Of a stretch of 7,113 nucleotides of DNA, positions 1 through 7,113 are shown piece after piece; the stretch's first letter is position 1, and each line of letters starts with the position of its first letter. Origin of the DNA: Pseudomonadota bacterium. GTDB taxonomy: Bacteria > Pseudomonadota > Gammaproteobacteria > Steroidobacterales > Steroidobacteraceae. A model generated the notes under the pieces. It ran no database searches. It was not told the DNA's origin and saw only the letters and a list, made by a program, of their open reading frames with translations. Both the position numbers and the translations under genes were made by a program. The DNA lies in NCBI GenBank assembly GCA_021781775.1, contig JAJXWE010000073.1, positions 1 to 7,113 on the forward strand, in the 5' to 3' direction.

Positions 1-683
1 TCGGCGGCCCGCTCGTATTGGAGTGCTTCGGCCGCCGCCTGCATCCGGTGCTTCAGCAGCGAGTTGACCTCCTCGCTGCGCCCCTCGAGCACCTTGACCG
101 CCGCCTCCACGTCCTGCGCATATGCCTCGCGACCGATCAGGCCGACGCAAGGAGCCGAGCAGCGGCCGATCTGATGCTGCAGGCACGGGCGACTGCGGTG
201 CGCGAAGAAACTATCGCGGCAGTTGCGGATACGGAAGAGTTTCTGCAGCTGATTGAGCGTCTCGCGCACCGCGGTGCTGCTCGGAAAAGGACCGAAGTAG
301 CGCGAGCCCGGCGCGCGTGCGCCGCGATAAAGCGACAATCGAGGAAAGTCGTGGGCGGTTCCGAGCAGGATGTAGGGATAACTCTTGTCGTCGCGCAGCA
401 CCACGTTGAAGCGGGGTCGGTGCGCCTTGATCAGGTTATATTCGAGCAGTAACGCCTCGATCTCCGAGCGGGTGACCGTGACCTCCATGTCCGCGATGAG
501 TTGCACCAGTGCCTGGACCTTGGGGCTGACGTTGCTGCCGCTGAAATAGCTGCCGACCCGATCCTTCAGGCTGCGCGCCTTACCGACGTAAAGCAGCGTA
601 TGTTCACGATCGAACATGCGATAGACGCCGGGCCGGCGCGGCAGCGCCGCCACGAAGGTCTTGGAGTCGAATGCCGAGTTCAC
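1..683 (-). CDS. uvrC: UvrABC excinuclease subunit C, N-terminal part (runs off left edge)
   Basis: The N-terminal 227 residues of UvrC are visible and the 3' end lies outside the window. UvrC is the nuclease of nucleotide excision repair, cutting DNA on both sides of a lesion marked by UvrA and UvrB. The GIY-YIG nuclease domain that makes the 3' incision covers about residues 15-95: GVY at 19-21, YVGKA at 32-36, and E76 in RSEIEALLLE. Cysteines 155, 167, 175 and 179 follow, matching the conserved four-cysteine set reported to hold a [4Fe-4S] cluster in E. coli UvrC. The UvrB-binding UVR motif starts near residue 205 and is cut by the edge. The GTG start is the first possible one, because an in-frame TAG lies four codons upstream and none of the three codons between is a start. 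No good Shine-Dalgarno is seen, so translation is probably coupled to the upstream glycosylase gene. Confidence 0.96.
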   Translation of the reverse strand, partial: MNSAFDSKTFVAALPRRPGVYRMFDREHTLLYVGKARSLKDRVGSYFSGSNVSPKVQALVQLIADMEVTVTRSEIEALLLEYNLIKAHRPRFNVVLRDDKSYPYILLGTAHDFPRLSLYRGARAPGSRYFGPFPSSTAVRETLNQLQKLFRIRNCRDSFFAHRSRPCLQHQIGRCSAPCVGLIGREAYAQDVEAAVKVLEGRSEEVNSLLKHRMQAAAEALQYERAA

Positions 684-692
684 CCGCTCATT

Positions 693-1323
693 CTAAACGC
701 CCGCAACCTCGCAGGCGCGCGCCACGACCGCTGCGAACATGGCCGCCGTCAGCCGGCGGGTCGAGGTGTTGTACCGGCTGCAATGATACGAGTCGAGCAG
801 CGTTCGACCCTCCTGCAGGGCATGTTCGCGCCCGTGACCGAACGGAAATGCCGCGGGCTTCAATCCGCTTGCCCGCAGAAACGCCTCGTGAGCGATGCGC
901 CCGAGGGCGAGCACCACCCGCACACGTCTCATCTGCTCAAGCTCGGCGCGAAGATAGCCGTTGCACGTGCGGATCTCCTCGGGAGTCGGCTTGTTCTGGG
1001 GCGGGACGCACTTGACCGAATTGACGATACGGGTGTGGCGTAGCTTCAGCGCGTCGTCGCGGGTCTCGGACTGCGACCGGGTGGCGAGTCCCGCATCGTA
1101 GAGCGTCTGGTACAGCAGGATGCCGGCGTAATCGCCGGTGAACGGCCGGCCGGTTCGGTTCGCCCCGTGCAGGCCGGGGGCGAGCCCCACGATCAGGATA
1201 CGGGCATCGGCCGCGCCGAACGATGGCACCGGACGCGCCCAGTAATCCGGGTACCGTCCGCGCACCAAGTCAAGAAACCCGGCCAGCCGCGTGCAGCGGC
1301 TGCAGTCCGGGTCGTACAACGCC

Positions 1324-1334
<11 letters not shown>
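693..1334 (-). CDS. Uracil-DNA glycosylase, family 5 (UdgB-like), Fe-S type
   Basis: A 213-residue enzyme expected to remove uracil, and probably other deaminated bases, from DNA at the start of base excision repair. Motif 1 reads GLAPGLHGANRTGRPFTGD at 50-68. It has the family 5 GLAP...GANRTGR.FTGD form rather than the family 4 GEAPG form. The C-terminal motif YHCSRYNTSTRRLT (183-196) corresponds to the YHxSxxNTxTxRL block of UdgB proteins. Cysteines 11, 14, 109 and 124 form a C-X2-C...C-X14-C pattern, the four ligands expected for a [4Fe-4S] cluster. I chose the ATG at 1334, which overlaps the icd end by 11 nt. The longer reading from 1361 would need a TTG start and adds nine residues before the usual N-terminus. 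The tight packing implies translational coupling with icd and uvrC. The catalytic substitutions of family 5 vary, so substrate range is inferred. Confidence 0.93.
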
Positions 1335-2655
<1,321 letters not shown>

Positions 2656-2742
2656 GAGCGCATTCTACCGGCAATCCCTGCGGTTCATGCGCATTCGTCA
2701 TGCAAATCGCCGGACGGTTCACGGCCTCCGACGCGCCCGGCC
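2656..2742 (-). other. 87-nt gap between DAHP synthase stop and icd start
   Basis: No small gene is seen here. An octamer (GCGCATTC on the plus strand) occurs twice, at 2658-2665 and 2689-2696, 31 bp apart. A TAGAAT resembling a -10 box lies on the minus strand (2662-2667), only 6 nt before the icd ATG, and lacks a convincing -35. No hairpin followed by a T-run is present, so read-through from the DAHP synthase gene into icd is plausible. An icd-specific promoter here cannot be shown from sequence. Confidence 0.4.
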
Positions 2743-4110
2743 TCAGAACTGCACGAGCCTGCGGTTCTGGCTGCGCTCGGCGATGAGCATGGCCAGTTCG
2801 AGCGCCTGTTCATGGTTCAGGCGCGGATCGACGGTGGAACGGTAGGCACGCTGCAGATCGGCGTCGGTGAGCCCGCGCGCACCACCGGTGCACTCGGTCA
2901 CATCGTCACCCGTGAGCTCGACGTGAACGCCGCCGAGACGCGAGCCGTGCTCGGCATGGATCCGGAAAGCCAGGTCGACTTCCTTCAGAATGTTCTCGAA
3001 CCGCCGCGTCTTCAGTCCCGCGGTGCTCGTCTCGGTATTGCCGTGCATCGGATCGCAGACCCACAGCACCGTCTGGCCGCTCTGGCGCACCGCGTCGATC
3101 ATCTTCGGCAGCGCCGACTCGATGTCCTTCACCCCGAAGCGGTGGATCAGGGTCAGCCGGCCTGGCTGATTCTGCGGATTGAGGGTGGCGATCAGCCCCT
3201 GCAGCCATGCGGCGTCCATCGCCGGACCGATCTTGATCCCCATGGGATTGGAGATGCCGCGGAAGAACTCCACGTGCGCCCCATCGAGCTTGGCGGTGCG
3301 CATGCCGATCCACGGCATGTGCGTCGAGAGGTTGTACCAGCGGTCCTGCCGCGGAATGTACCGGGTCTGGGCCTGCTCGTAGAGCAGGTGCAGTCCCTCG
3401 TGGCTGGCGAAGAAATCCACCAGGGTCGCCTCATGCACCCGCCGGCCGCTGATGCCCTCGAAGAAATCGAGCGAATCGCCGATCGACTGCACGATGCGCT
3501 GGTAGGCGTCCTTCAGCGGTGCGTGCTTGACGAAACCAAGGTCCCAGTATTCGGGGTGGTGCAGGTCCGCAAACCCGCCCTCCACCAGCGCACGGGCGAA
3601 GTTCAGCGTCAGCGCCGCGCGCTCGTAGCCGCGCAGCAGCAGCTGCGGATCGGCCTGGCGCGCCTCGGAGGTGAACTCCGGCCGGTTGACCAGATCGCCC
3701 CGGAAGCTCGGCAGCGTCACGCCGTCACGCGTCTCGGTATCGGTCGAGCGCGGCTTGGCATACTGCCCGGCCATGCGCCCGACACGAATGATCGGCTTCT
3801 TCAGCCCGTGCAGCAGCACCAGGCTCATCTGCAGCAGGATCTTCAGCTTTTTTGCGATTGAGTCCGATTCGCAATCAGCGAAGGTCTCGGCGCAATCGCC
3901 GCCCTGCAGCAGAAACGCCTGCCCGCGCTGGGCCGCCGCCAGACGCTCGCGCAACGCCTCGATTTCCCAGGACACGACGATGGGTGGCAGCCGGGACAAT
4001 TCGGCCACAACCCGCTCGAGCGCCGCCGGATCGTCATAGACCGGCTGCTGCTGCGCAGGTTTGCTCTGCCAGCCAGCCGGATGCCAGGAAGTGCCTTCGG
4101 GAGAACGCAT
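2743..4110 (-). CDS. Class II 3-deoxy-D-arabino-heptulosonate 7-phosphate (DAHP) synthase
   Basis: A 455-residue cytosolic enzyme that condenses phosphoenolpyruvate with erythrose 4-phosphate, the first step of the shikimate pathway to aromatic amino acids. Class II (plant/mycobacterial type) signatures are complete: LLQGGDCAE at 68-75, RVGRMAGQYAKPRS at 109-122, DPMHGNT at 353-359, ECTGG at 406-410 and DPRLNHEQ at 428-435. The metal ligands are C73, H356, E398 and D428. Their spacing matches C87, H369, E411 and D441 of the M. tuberculosis enzyme almost exactly. The length suggests the longer, allosterically controlled type II form rather than the shorter phenazine-type enzyme, which is an inference. 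The ATG at 4110 gives the family's normal N-terminus (SWHPAGWQSKPAQQQPVY). The frame stays open upstream to 5493, but that stretch is the antisense of the plus-strand genes. The symbol is left blank because aroF, aroG and aroH are used inconsistently for this class. Confidence 0.96.
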   Translation of the reverse strand: MRSPEGTSWHPAGWQSKPAQQQPVYDDPAALERVVAELSRLPPIVVSWEIEALRERLAAAQRGQAFLLQGGDCAETFADCESDSIAKKLKILLQMSLVLLHGLKKPIIRVGRMAGQYAKPRSTDTETRDGVTLPSFRGDLVNRPEFTSEARQADPQLLLRGYERAALTLNFARALVEGGFADLHHPEYWDLGFVKHAPLKDAYQRIVQSIGDSLDFFEGISGRRVHEATLVDFFASHEGLHLLYEQAQTRYIPRQDRWYNLSTHMPWIGMRTAKLDGAHVEFFRGISNPMGIKIGPAMDAAWLQGLIATLNPQNQPGRLTLIHRFGVKDIESALPKMIDAVRQSGQTVLWVCDPMHGNTETSTAGLKTRRFENILKEVDLAFRIHAEHGSRLGGVHVELTGDDVTECTGGARGLTDADLQRAYRSTVDPRLNHEQALELAMLIAERSQNRRLVQF

Positions 4111-4194
4111 GGTATGAGCGATGCTAGCACGGACTGGCGCCGGCGGCGCGAGTGGAGGAAAATTGTGGTTTTCACTCTTGGATTCGAGGGCGAC
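4111..4194. promoter_or_regulatory. Divergent intergenic region between DAHP synthase and lysine-catabolism genes
   Basis: These 84 nt separate the two divergent start codons and should hold both promoters if the starts are right. The half next to the plus-strand gene has the window's most A/T-rich intergenic patch. It contains an inverted repeat, GAAAA-N6-TTTTC at 4158-4173, which could be an operator for a regulator of the plus-strand pair. No promoter with good -35 and -10 boxes and correct spacing is evident on either strand. The sites themselves are inferred from layout and not recognised by sequence. Confidence 0.5.
4186..4190 (+). promoter_or_regulatory. Ribosome binding site setting the 4195 start
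   Basis: GAGGG sits 4 nt before the ATG at 4195. It supports that start over the in-frame ATGs at 4081 and 4114. Those would add 38 or 27 arginine-rich residues ahead of the Rossmann-fold beta strand. The 4081 ATG would also place the start inside the divergent DAHP synthase gene. Confidence 0.7.
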
Positions 4195-5370
4195 ATGCAT
4201 CGTGTTTTGATTCTCGGCGCCGGCAAGATTGGCGCACTGATTTCCGGGCTGCTGGCGAATTCGGGCGCCTACCAGGTTGATCTGGCTGATGTGGACGGCG
4301 CTGTCGCCGAGGCCGTCGTGCGGGCCCACGGTCTGAAGGGCATGAACGCATTCGGGCTCGACGCCAAGAGCCGCGAGGCGCTCGACCGTCATCTCGCCGC
4401 CCATCCGGTGGACGCGGTGATCTCGAGTCTGCCCTTCTACTGCAACGTGACGGTTGCCGAGGCGGCCCGGCACGCCAACATTCACTACTTTGACCTGACC
4501 GAGGACGTGGCCGTCACCCGCGCCGTGCGTACCATTGCGTCGGGGTCCTCCAAAGCCTTCGTCCCGCAATGCGGCTTGGCGCCCGGCTTCATCAGTATCG
4601 CCGCGGCCGAGCTGATCACCCACTTCCAGTCGCTGCGCGCGGTGAAGCTGCGCGTCGGTGCCCTGCCGCAGCATCCGAACAACGTGCTCAAGTACTCCCT
4701 CACCTGGTCGACCGAGGGACTGATCAACGAGTACGGCAATCCCTGCCAGGCCATCGTCGATGGACACAGCGTCGATGTCGCGCCGCTCGAGGGCCTCGAG
4801 GAAATCGAAATCGACGGCACGCTCTATGAGGCATTCAACACCTCCGGCGGTCTCGGCTCGCTCGCCGAAACCCACGGCGTCGCCGTCGAATCGATGAACT
4901 ACAAGACCATCCGCTACCCCGGGCACTGCGAGCAGATGCGTCTGCTCATGAACGACCTGAAGCTCAATCAGGATCGGGGCACGCTCAAGCGCATTCTCGA
5001 GCATGCCGTGCCGCAGACCCTGCAGGACGTCATCATCGTCTATGTCGCGGTCACCGGCATGCAGGACGGACAGCTGCGCGAGGAGAACTACGTCAATAAG
5101 ATCTACCCGCAGCTCATCGGCGGGCGGCTCTGGTCGGCGATCCAGGTCACCACCGCCGCGGGCATCACCGCTGTGGTCGATCTGGTGCTCGAGCAGCCCG
5201 AGCGCTACCAGGGCTTCGTAGCGCAGGAGCAGTTCCGCCTGCCCGAGATTCTCGCCAACCGCTTCGGGCGCCACTACGCGCCGGGCGGCACCAAAGAGGT
5301 GTCGGCCGAGATCATCGTCGCGGGCAAGACCGGCCGGCAGCGCTCGCAGAACGCCCACAAGGCGGCCTGA
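4195..5370 (+). CDS. Saccharopine dehydrogenase / lysine 6-dehydrogenase family oxidoreductase
   Basis: A 391-residue cytosolic dehydrogenase. The N-terminal Rossmann domain opens with VLILGAGKIG (4-13). An acidic residue after the second strand (LADVD, D32) favours NAD+ over NADP+ by the usual rule. The catalytic domain has CGLAPGF (126-132), TWSTEGLINEY (170-180), FNTSGGLGSL (214-223) and YKTIRYPGH (236-244). Two reactions fit the family. One is saccharopine to glutamate plus alpha-aminoadipate semialdehyde. The other is direct oxidative deamination of lysine to the same semialdehyde. Length and several motifs resemble the lysine 6-dehydrogenase of Geobacillus as I recall it. The next gene, 3 nt downstream, encodes the enzyme that oxidises that semialdehyde, so lysine catabolism is well supported whichever substrate is used. 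No lysine-ketoglutarate reductase is present to settle the choice. Confidence 0.92.
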   Translation: MHRVLILGAGKIGALISGLLANSGAYQVDLADVDGAVAEAVVRAHGLKGMNAFGLDAKSREALDRHLAAHPVDAVISSLPFYCNVTVAEAARHANIHYFDLTEDVAVTRAVRTIASGSSKAFVPQCGLAPGFISIAAAELITHFQSLRAVKLRVGALPQHPNNVLKYSLTWSTEGLINEYGNPCQAIVDGHSVDVAPLEGLEEIEIDGTLYEAFNTSGGLGSLAETHGVAVESMNYKTIRYPGHCEQMRLLMNDLKLNQDRGTLKRILEHAVPQTLQDVIIVYVAVTGMQDGQLREENYVNKIYPQLIGGRLWSAIQVTTAAGITAVVDLVLEQPERYQGFVAQEQFRLPEILANRFGRHYAPGGTKEVSAEIIVAGKTGRQRSQNAHKAA

Positions 5371-5373
5371 GGC

Positions 5374-6906
5374 ATGAGCCCCTCCATCGACATCGCCGCG
5401 CTGCTCACGCGGCTTGGCCTCGAGGCCGAAAATCCCGGGGCCTGCTCGGGCCCCGGGCAGTGGCGCGCCGGCGGCCGGCTGCTCGCAGTGCACAATCCGG
5501 CAACCGGCAAGGCGCTCGCCACCGTGCGCACCGCCGATGTGGCCGACTACGAGGCGGTGATGCGCTCGGCGCTCGAGACGGCCGTCCTATGGCGCAACGT
5601 GCCCGCCCCGAAACGCGGCGAAGCGGTCCGCCTAGTCGGCGAAGCGCTGCGCGCCGTCAAGAGCGATCTCGGCGCGCTGGTCTCGCTCGAGAACGGCAAG
5701 ATCCTCGCCGAGGGCCTCGGCGAAGTGCAGGAGATGATCGACATTGCCGACTTCGCCGTCGGTCAGTCGCGCATGCTCTATGGGCTCACGATGCACTCGG
5801 AGCGTCCCGGACACCGCATGTACGAGCAGTGGCACCCGCTCGGGGTGGTCGGCATCATCTCGGCATTCAACTTCCCGGTCGCCGTTTGGTCGTGGAACGC
5901 GTTTCTCGCCGCGATCTGCGGCAACGTGTCTGTGTGGAAGCCCTCACCGAAGACTCCGCTCACCGCGATCGCCGTGCAGAAGCTCGTCAATCGCGTGCTC
6001 GAGCAGCACGGGCTGCCGCCGGTGTTCCAGCTGTTCATCGATGCCGGCGCCGAACTCGCCACGCGCTTCGTCGATGACCGTCGCGTCGCGCTCGTCTCCT
6101 TCACGGGCTCAACCCCCGTCGGTCGCAAGGTCGGGGAGCGCGTGGCGGCACGGCTCGGCAAGAGCCTGCTCGAGCTCGGCGGCAACAATGCGATCATCGT
6201 CGACGAAACGGCGAGCCTCGAGCTCGCGGTGCCCGCCATCGTGTTCGGCGCTGTCGGCACGGCCGGACAGCGCTGCACCACCACCCGGCGCGTGTTCGCG
6301 CACCGGGGCATCGCCGCCGAACTCGAGCGCCGCCTGGTCAGCGCGTATCGGCAGGTGAGGATCGGCGATCCGCTCGATCCGAACACGCTCATGGGTCCGC
6401 TGATCGATACGCATGCGGTCGATCGGTTCAAGACTGCGGTCGCCGCGGCACAGGCCGCAGGCGGCGAGCTACTCGCCGGCGGCCAGGTGCTCGAGCGGAC
6501 GGGGCATTTCGTCGAGCCGACGCTGATCCGCGCCCGCAACGACTGGCCGGTCGTACAGAACGAGACGTTCGCGCCCATTCTGTATTTGATTCCGGTCGAG
6601 TCGCTCGAGGTGGCGATTGCCGAGCAGAACGAGAGTCACTATGGTCTTTCCTCGGCGCTGTTCACCGAGCGGCTGCGCGCGGCCGAGTCGTTTCTCGGCG
6701 CCTGCGGCAGTGACTGCGGCATCGCGAACGTGAACATCGGCACCTCGGGCGCAGAGATCGGCGGGGCATTCGGCGGTGAGAAGGACACCGGCGGAGGCCG
6801 CGAATCCGGCTCCGATGCCTGGAAGGCGTACATGCGTCGTCAGACCAACACGATCAACTGGAGCGGCGCTCTCCCACTGGCGCAGGGCATCAAGTTCGAG
6901 CTGTAA
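5374..6906 (+). CDS. Alpha-aminoadipate semialdehyde dehydrogenase, ALDH7 (antiquitin-like) family
   Basis: A 510-residue NAD-dependent aldehyde dehydrogenase expected to oxidise alpha-aminoadipate semialdehyde, which is in equilibrium with piperideine-6-carboxylate, to alpha-aminoadipate. Catalytic residues are N166 (AFNFP), K189 (VWKP), general base E267 (LLELGG), nucleophile C301 (GQRC) and E397 (NETFAP). The C-terminal stretch FGGEKDTGGGRESGSDAW (466-483), followed by YMRRQTNTINWS and LAQGIKF, is diagnostic of ALDH7 and close to human ALDH7A1. E120, R300 and the G459-A460 pair sit one position from the human substrate-anchoring residues as I recall them. The ATG is 3 nt after the preceding stop, and an AAGG at 5359-5362 could serve as ribosome binding site, so the two genes are almost certainly co-transcribed. 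The length is normal for the family. Such genes are called amaB or pcd in some bacteria. I leave the symbol blank because usage varies. Confidence 0.95.
   Translation: MSPSIDIAALLTRLGLEAENPGACSGPGQWRAGGRLLAVHNPATGKALATVRTADVADYEAVMRSALETAVLWRNVPAPKRGEAVRLVGEALRAVKSDLGALVSLENGKILAEGLGEVQEMIDIADFAVGQSRMLYGLTMHSERPGHRMYEQWHPLGVVGIISAFNFPVAVWSWNAFLAAICGNVSVWKPSPKTPLTAIAVQKLVNRVLEQHGLPPVFQLFIDAGAELATRFVDDRRVALVSFTGSTPVGRKVGERVAARLGKSLLELGGNNAIIVDETASLELAVPAIVFGAVGTAGQRCTTTRRVFAHRGIAAELERRLVSAYRQVRIGDPLDPNTLMGPLIDTHAVDRFKTAVAAAQAAGGELLAGGQVLERTGHFVEPTLIRARNDWPVVQNETFAPILYLIPVESLEVAIAEQNESHYGLSSALFTERLRAAESFLGACGSDCGIANVNIGTSGAEIGGAFGGEKDTGGGRESGSDAWKAYMRRQTNTINWSGALPLAQGIKFEL
5416..5427. repeat. 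12-bp perfect palindrome inside the ALDH7 gene
   Basis: GGCCTCGAGGCC is fully self-complementary. It encodes Gly-Leu-Glu-Ala near residues 15-18, 6 bp ahead of the stronger inverted repeat at 5434-5457. No function is recognised, and both may follow from GC-rich codon choice. Confidence 0.6.
5434..5457 (+). repeat. 9-bp perfect GC-only inverted repeat in the ALDH7 start region
   Basis: CCCGGGGCC and GGCCCCGGG pair perfectly around a 6-nt loop (TGCTCG). All nine base pairs are G:C. The hairpin begins 60 nt downstream of the ALDH7 start codon and encodes about residues 21-28. On mRNA it would be very stable and could slow early elongation or block an RNase. There is no U-run after it, so it is not a standard terminator. 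Confidence 0.65.
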
Positions 6907-6916
6907 ATGTAGAGCG

Positions 6917-6941
6917 CGGGGTCCGCCAGGCGCGGACCCCG
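6917..6941. terminator. Candidate terminator hairpin after the lysine-catabolism pair
   Basis: CGGGGTCCGC and GCGGACCCCG form a perfect 10-bp stem with a 5-nt loop (CAGGC), starting 11 nt after the ALDH7 stop. The position between convergent genes fits a transcript end serving either strand. A following T-run is missing on the plus strand and very weak on the minus strand. It may therefore end transcription inefficiently, act with Rho, or only stabilise the 3' end. Confidence 0.55.
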
Positions 6942-6961
6942 TGGCGGATGACCGGCCGCAA

Positions 6962-7113
6962 TCAGGCCTCCGGGCCCAGTGCTACGACGGCGGCGCGCGC
7001 CAGCAGCGGCTCCTCGGCGACGCACAGCGTCCAGACGGCAATCGCACTGTTGACGGCGCTGATGCGTCCCTCCCGGCCCACGGCCGCCGCATTCGCCACG
7101 GTATCCAGGGCAA
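6962..7113 (-). CDS. 3' end of an unidentified gene (runs off right edge)
   Basis: An open frame enters from the right edge on the minus strand and ends at a TGA at 6962-6964, giving 49 visible C-terminal residues. They are alanine- and valine-rich and include ISAVNSAIAVWTLCVAEEP and end ALGPEA. Nearly all third codon positions are G or C. That test does not decide the strand here, because a plus-strand frame from an ATG at 6948 shares the same wobble positions. The minus-strand peptide looks more like a folded protein end, with mixed hydrophobic and acidic residues. The plus-strand one is a low-complexity Ser/Thr/Ala/Arg string. I do not recognise the family. The gene would converge on the lysine-catabolism pair. 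Confidence 0.5.
   Translation of the reverse strand, partial: ALDTVANAAAVGREGRISAVNSAIAVWTLCVAEEPLLARAAVVALGPEA

Noticed and set aside
18..1043. Plus-strand open frames over the left end
   Set aside because: The minus strand here encodes unmistakable UvrC and uracil-DNA glycosylase motifs. The plus-strand peptides have no recognisable domain.
1141..1160. GGCCGGCCGG-type imperfect palindrome inside the glycosylase gene
   Set aside because: It encodes part of the conserved TGRPFTGD motif and the arms do not align symmetrically, so coding constraint explains it.
2662..2667. TAGAAT as an icd -10 box giving a nearly leaderless transcript
   Set aside because: There is no acceptable -35 at normal spacing, and a single six-base match is not enough evidence.
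2658..2696. Two copies of GCGCATTC, 31 bp apart, upstream of icd, as paired regulator sites
   Set aside because: Eight bases twice in a GC-rich gap is weak, and no known regulator consensus was recognised.
4111..5493. Upstream minus-strand extension of the DAHP synthase frame, giving a 916-residue protein
   Set aside because: The extra N-terminal half is antisense to the dehydrogenase and the start of ALDH7. The class II family normally begins at the ATG at 4110, so this would be a misannotation and not a fusion.
5778..6578. A 266-codon minus-strand open frame inside ALDH7
   Set aside because: It is antisense to the catalytic core of ALDH7 and its Ser/Thr/Pro/Arg-rich sequence shows no domain.

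Overview
The window is dense, GC-rich bacterial chromosome with high G+C at third codon positions and almost no free intergenic space. It reads as ordinary core metabolism and DNA repair. There is no mobile element, CRISPR array, tRNA or rRNA that I can see. The gene families fit a GC-rich proteobacterium, most likely a gammaproteobacterium. The evidence is an E. coli-type NADP isocitrate dehydrogenase that aligns without gaps over about 395 residues, a class II DAHP synthase and a family 5 uracil-DNA glycosylase. I cannot name a genus.

The left and middle (1-4110) form a minus-strand block that could be one transcript. In transcription order it holds a class II DAHP synthase (shikimate pathway entry), an 87-nt gap, icd (TCA cycle), a family 5 uracil-DNA glycosylase overlapping icd by 11 nt, and uvrC, which starts 9 nt after the glycosylase stop and runs off the left edge. 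The last two are DNA-repair enzymes that both carry four-cysteine iron-sulfur signatures.

An 84-nt divergent gap (4111-4194) separates this block from a plus-strand pair (4195-6906) with only 3 nt between its genes. The first is a saccharopine dehydrogenase/lysine 6-dehydrogenase family enzyme. The second is an ALDH7-family (antiquitin-like) alpha-aminoadipate semialdehyde dehydrogenase. Together they would carry saccharopine or lysine through aminoadipate semialdehyde to aminoadipate. No lysine-ketoglutarate reductase is in view. A GC-rich hairpin follows the pair, and then the 3' end of an unidentified minus-strand gene that runs off the right edge.

No new system is evident. Points worth a second look are replaced coenzyme-contact residues and a C-terminal insertion in Icd, the in-frame udg-uvrC junction, the unresolved substrate of the 4195 dehydrogenase, a very stable inverted repeat inside the ALDH start region, and a strict CTC-GAG choice for every Leu-Glu pair in the plus-strand genes.
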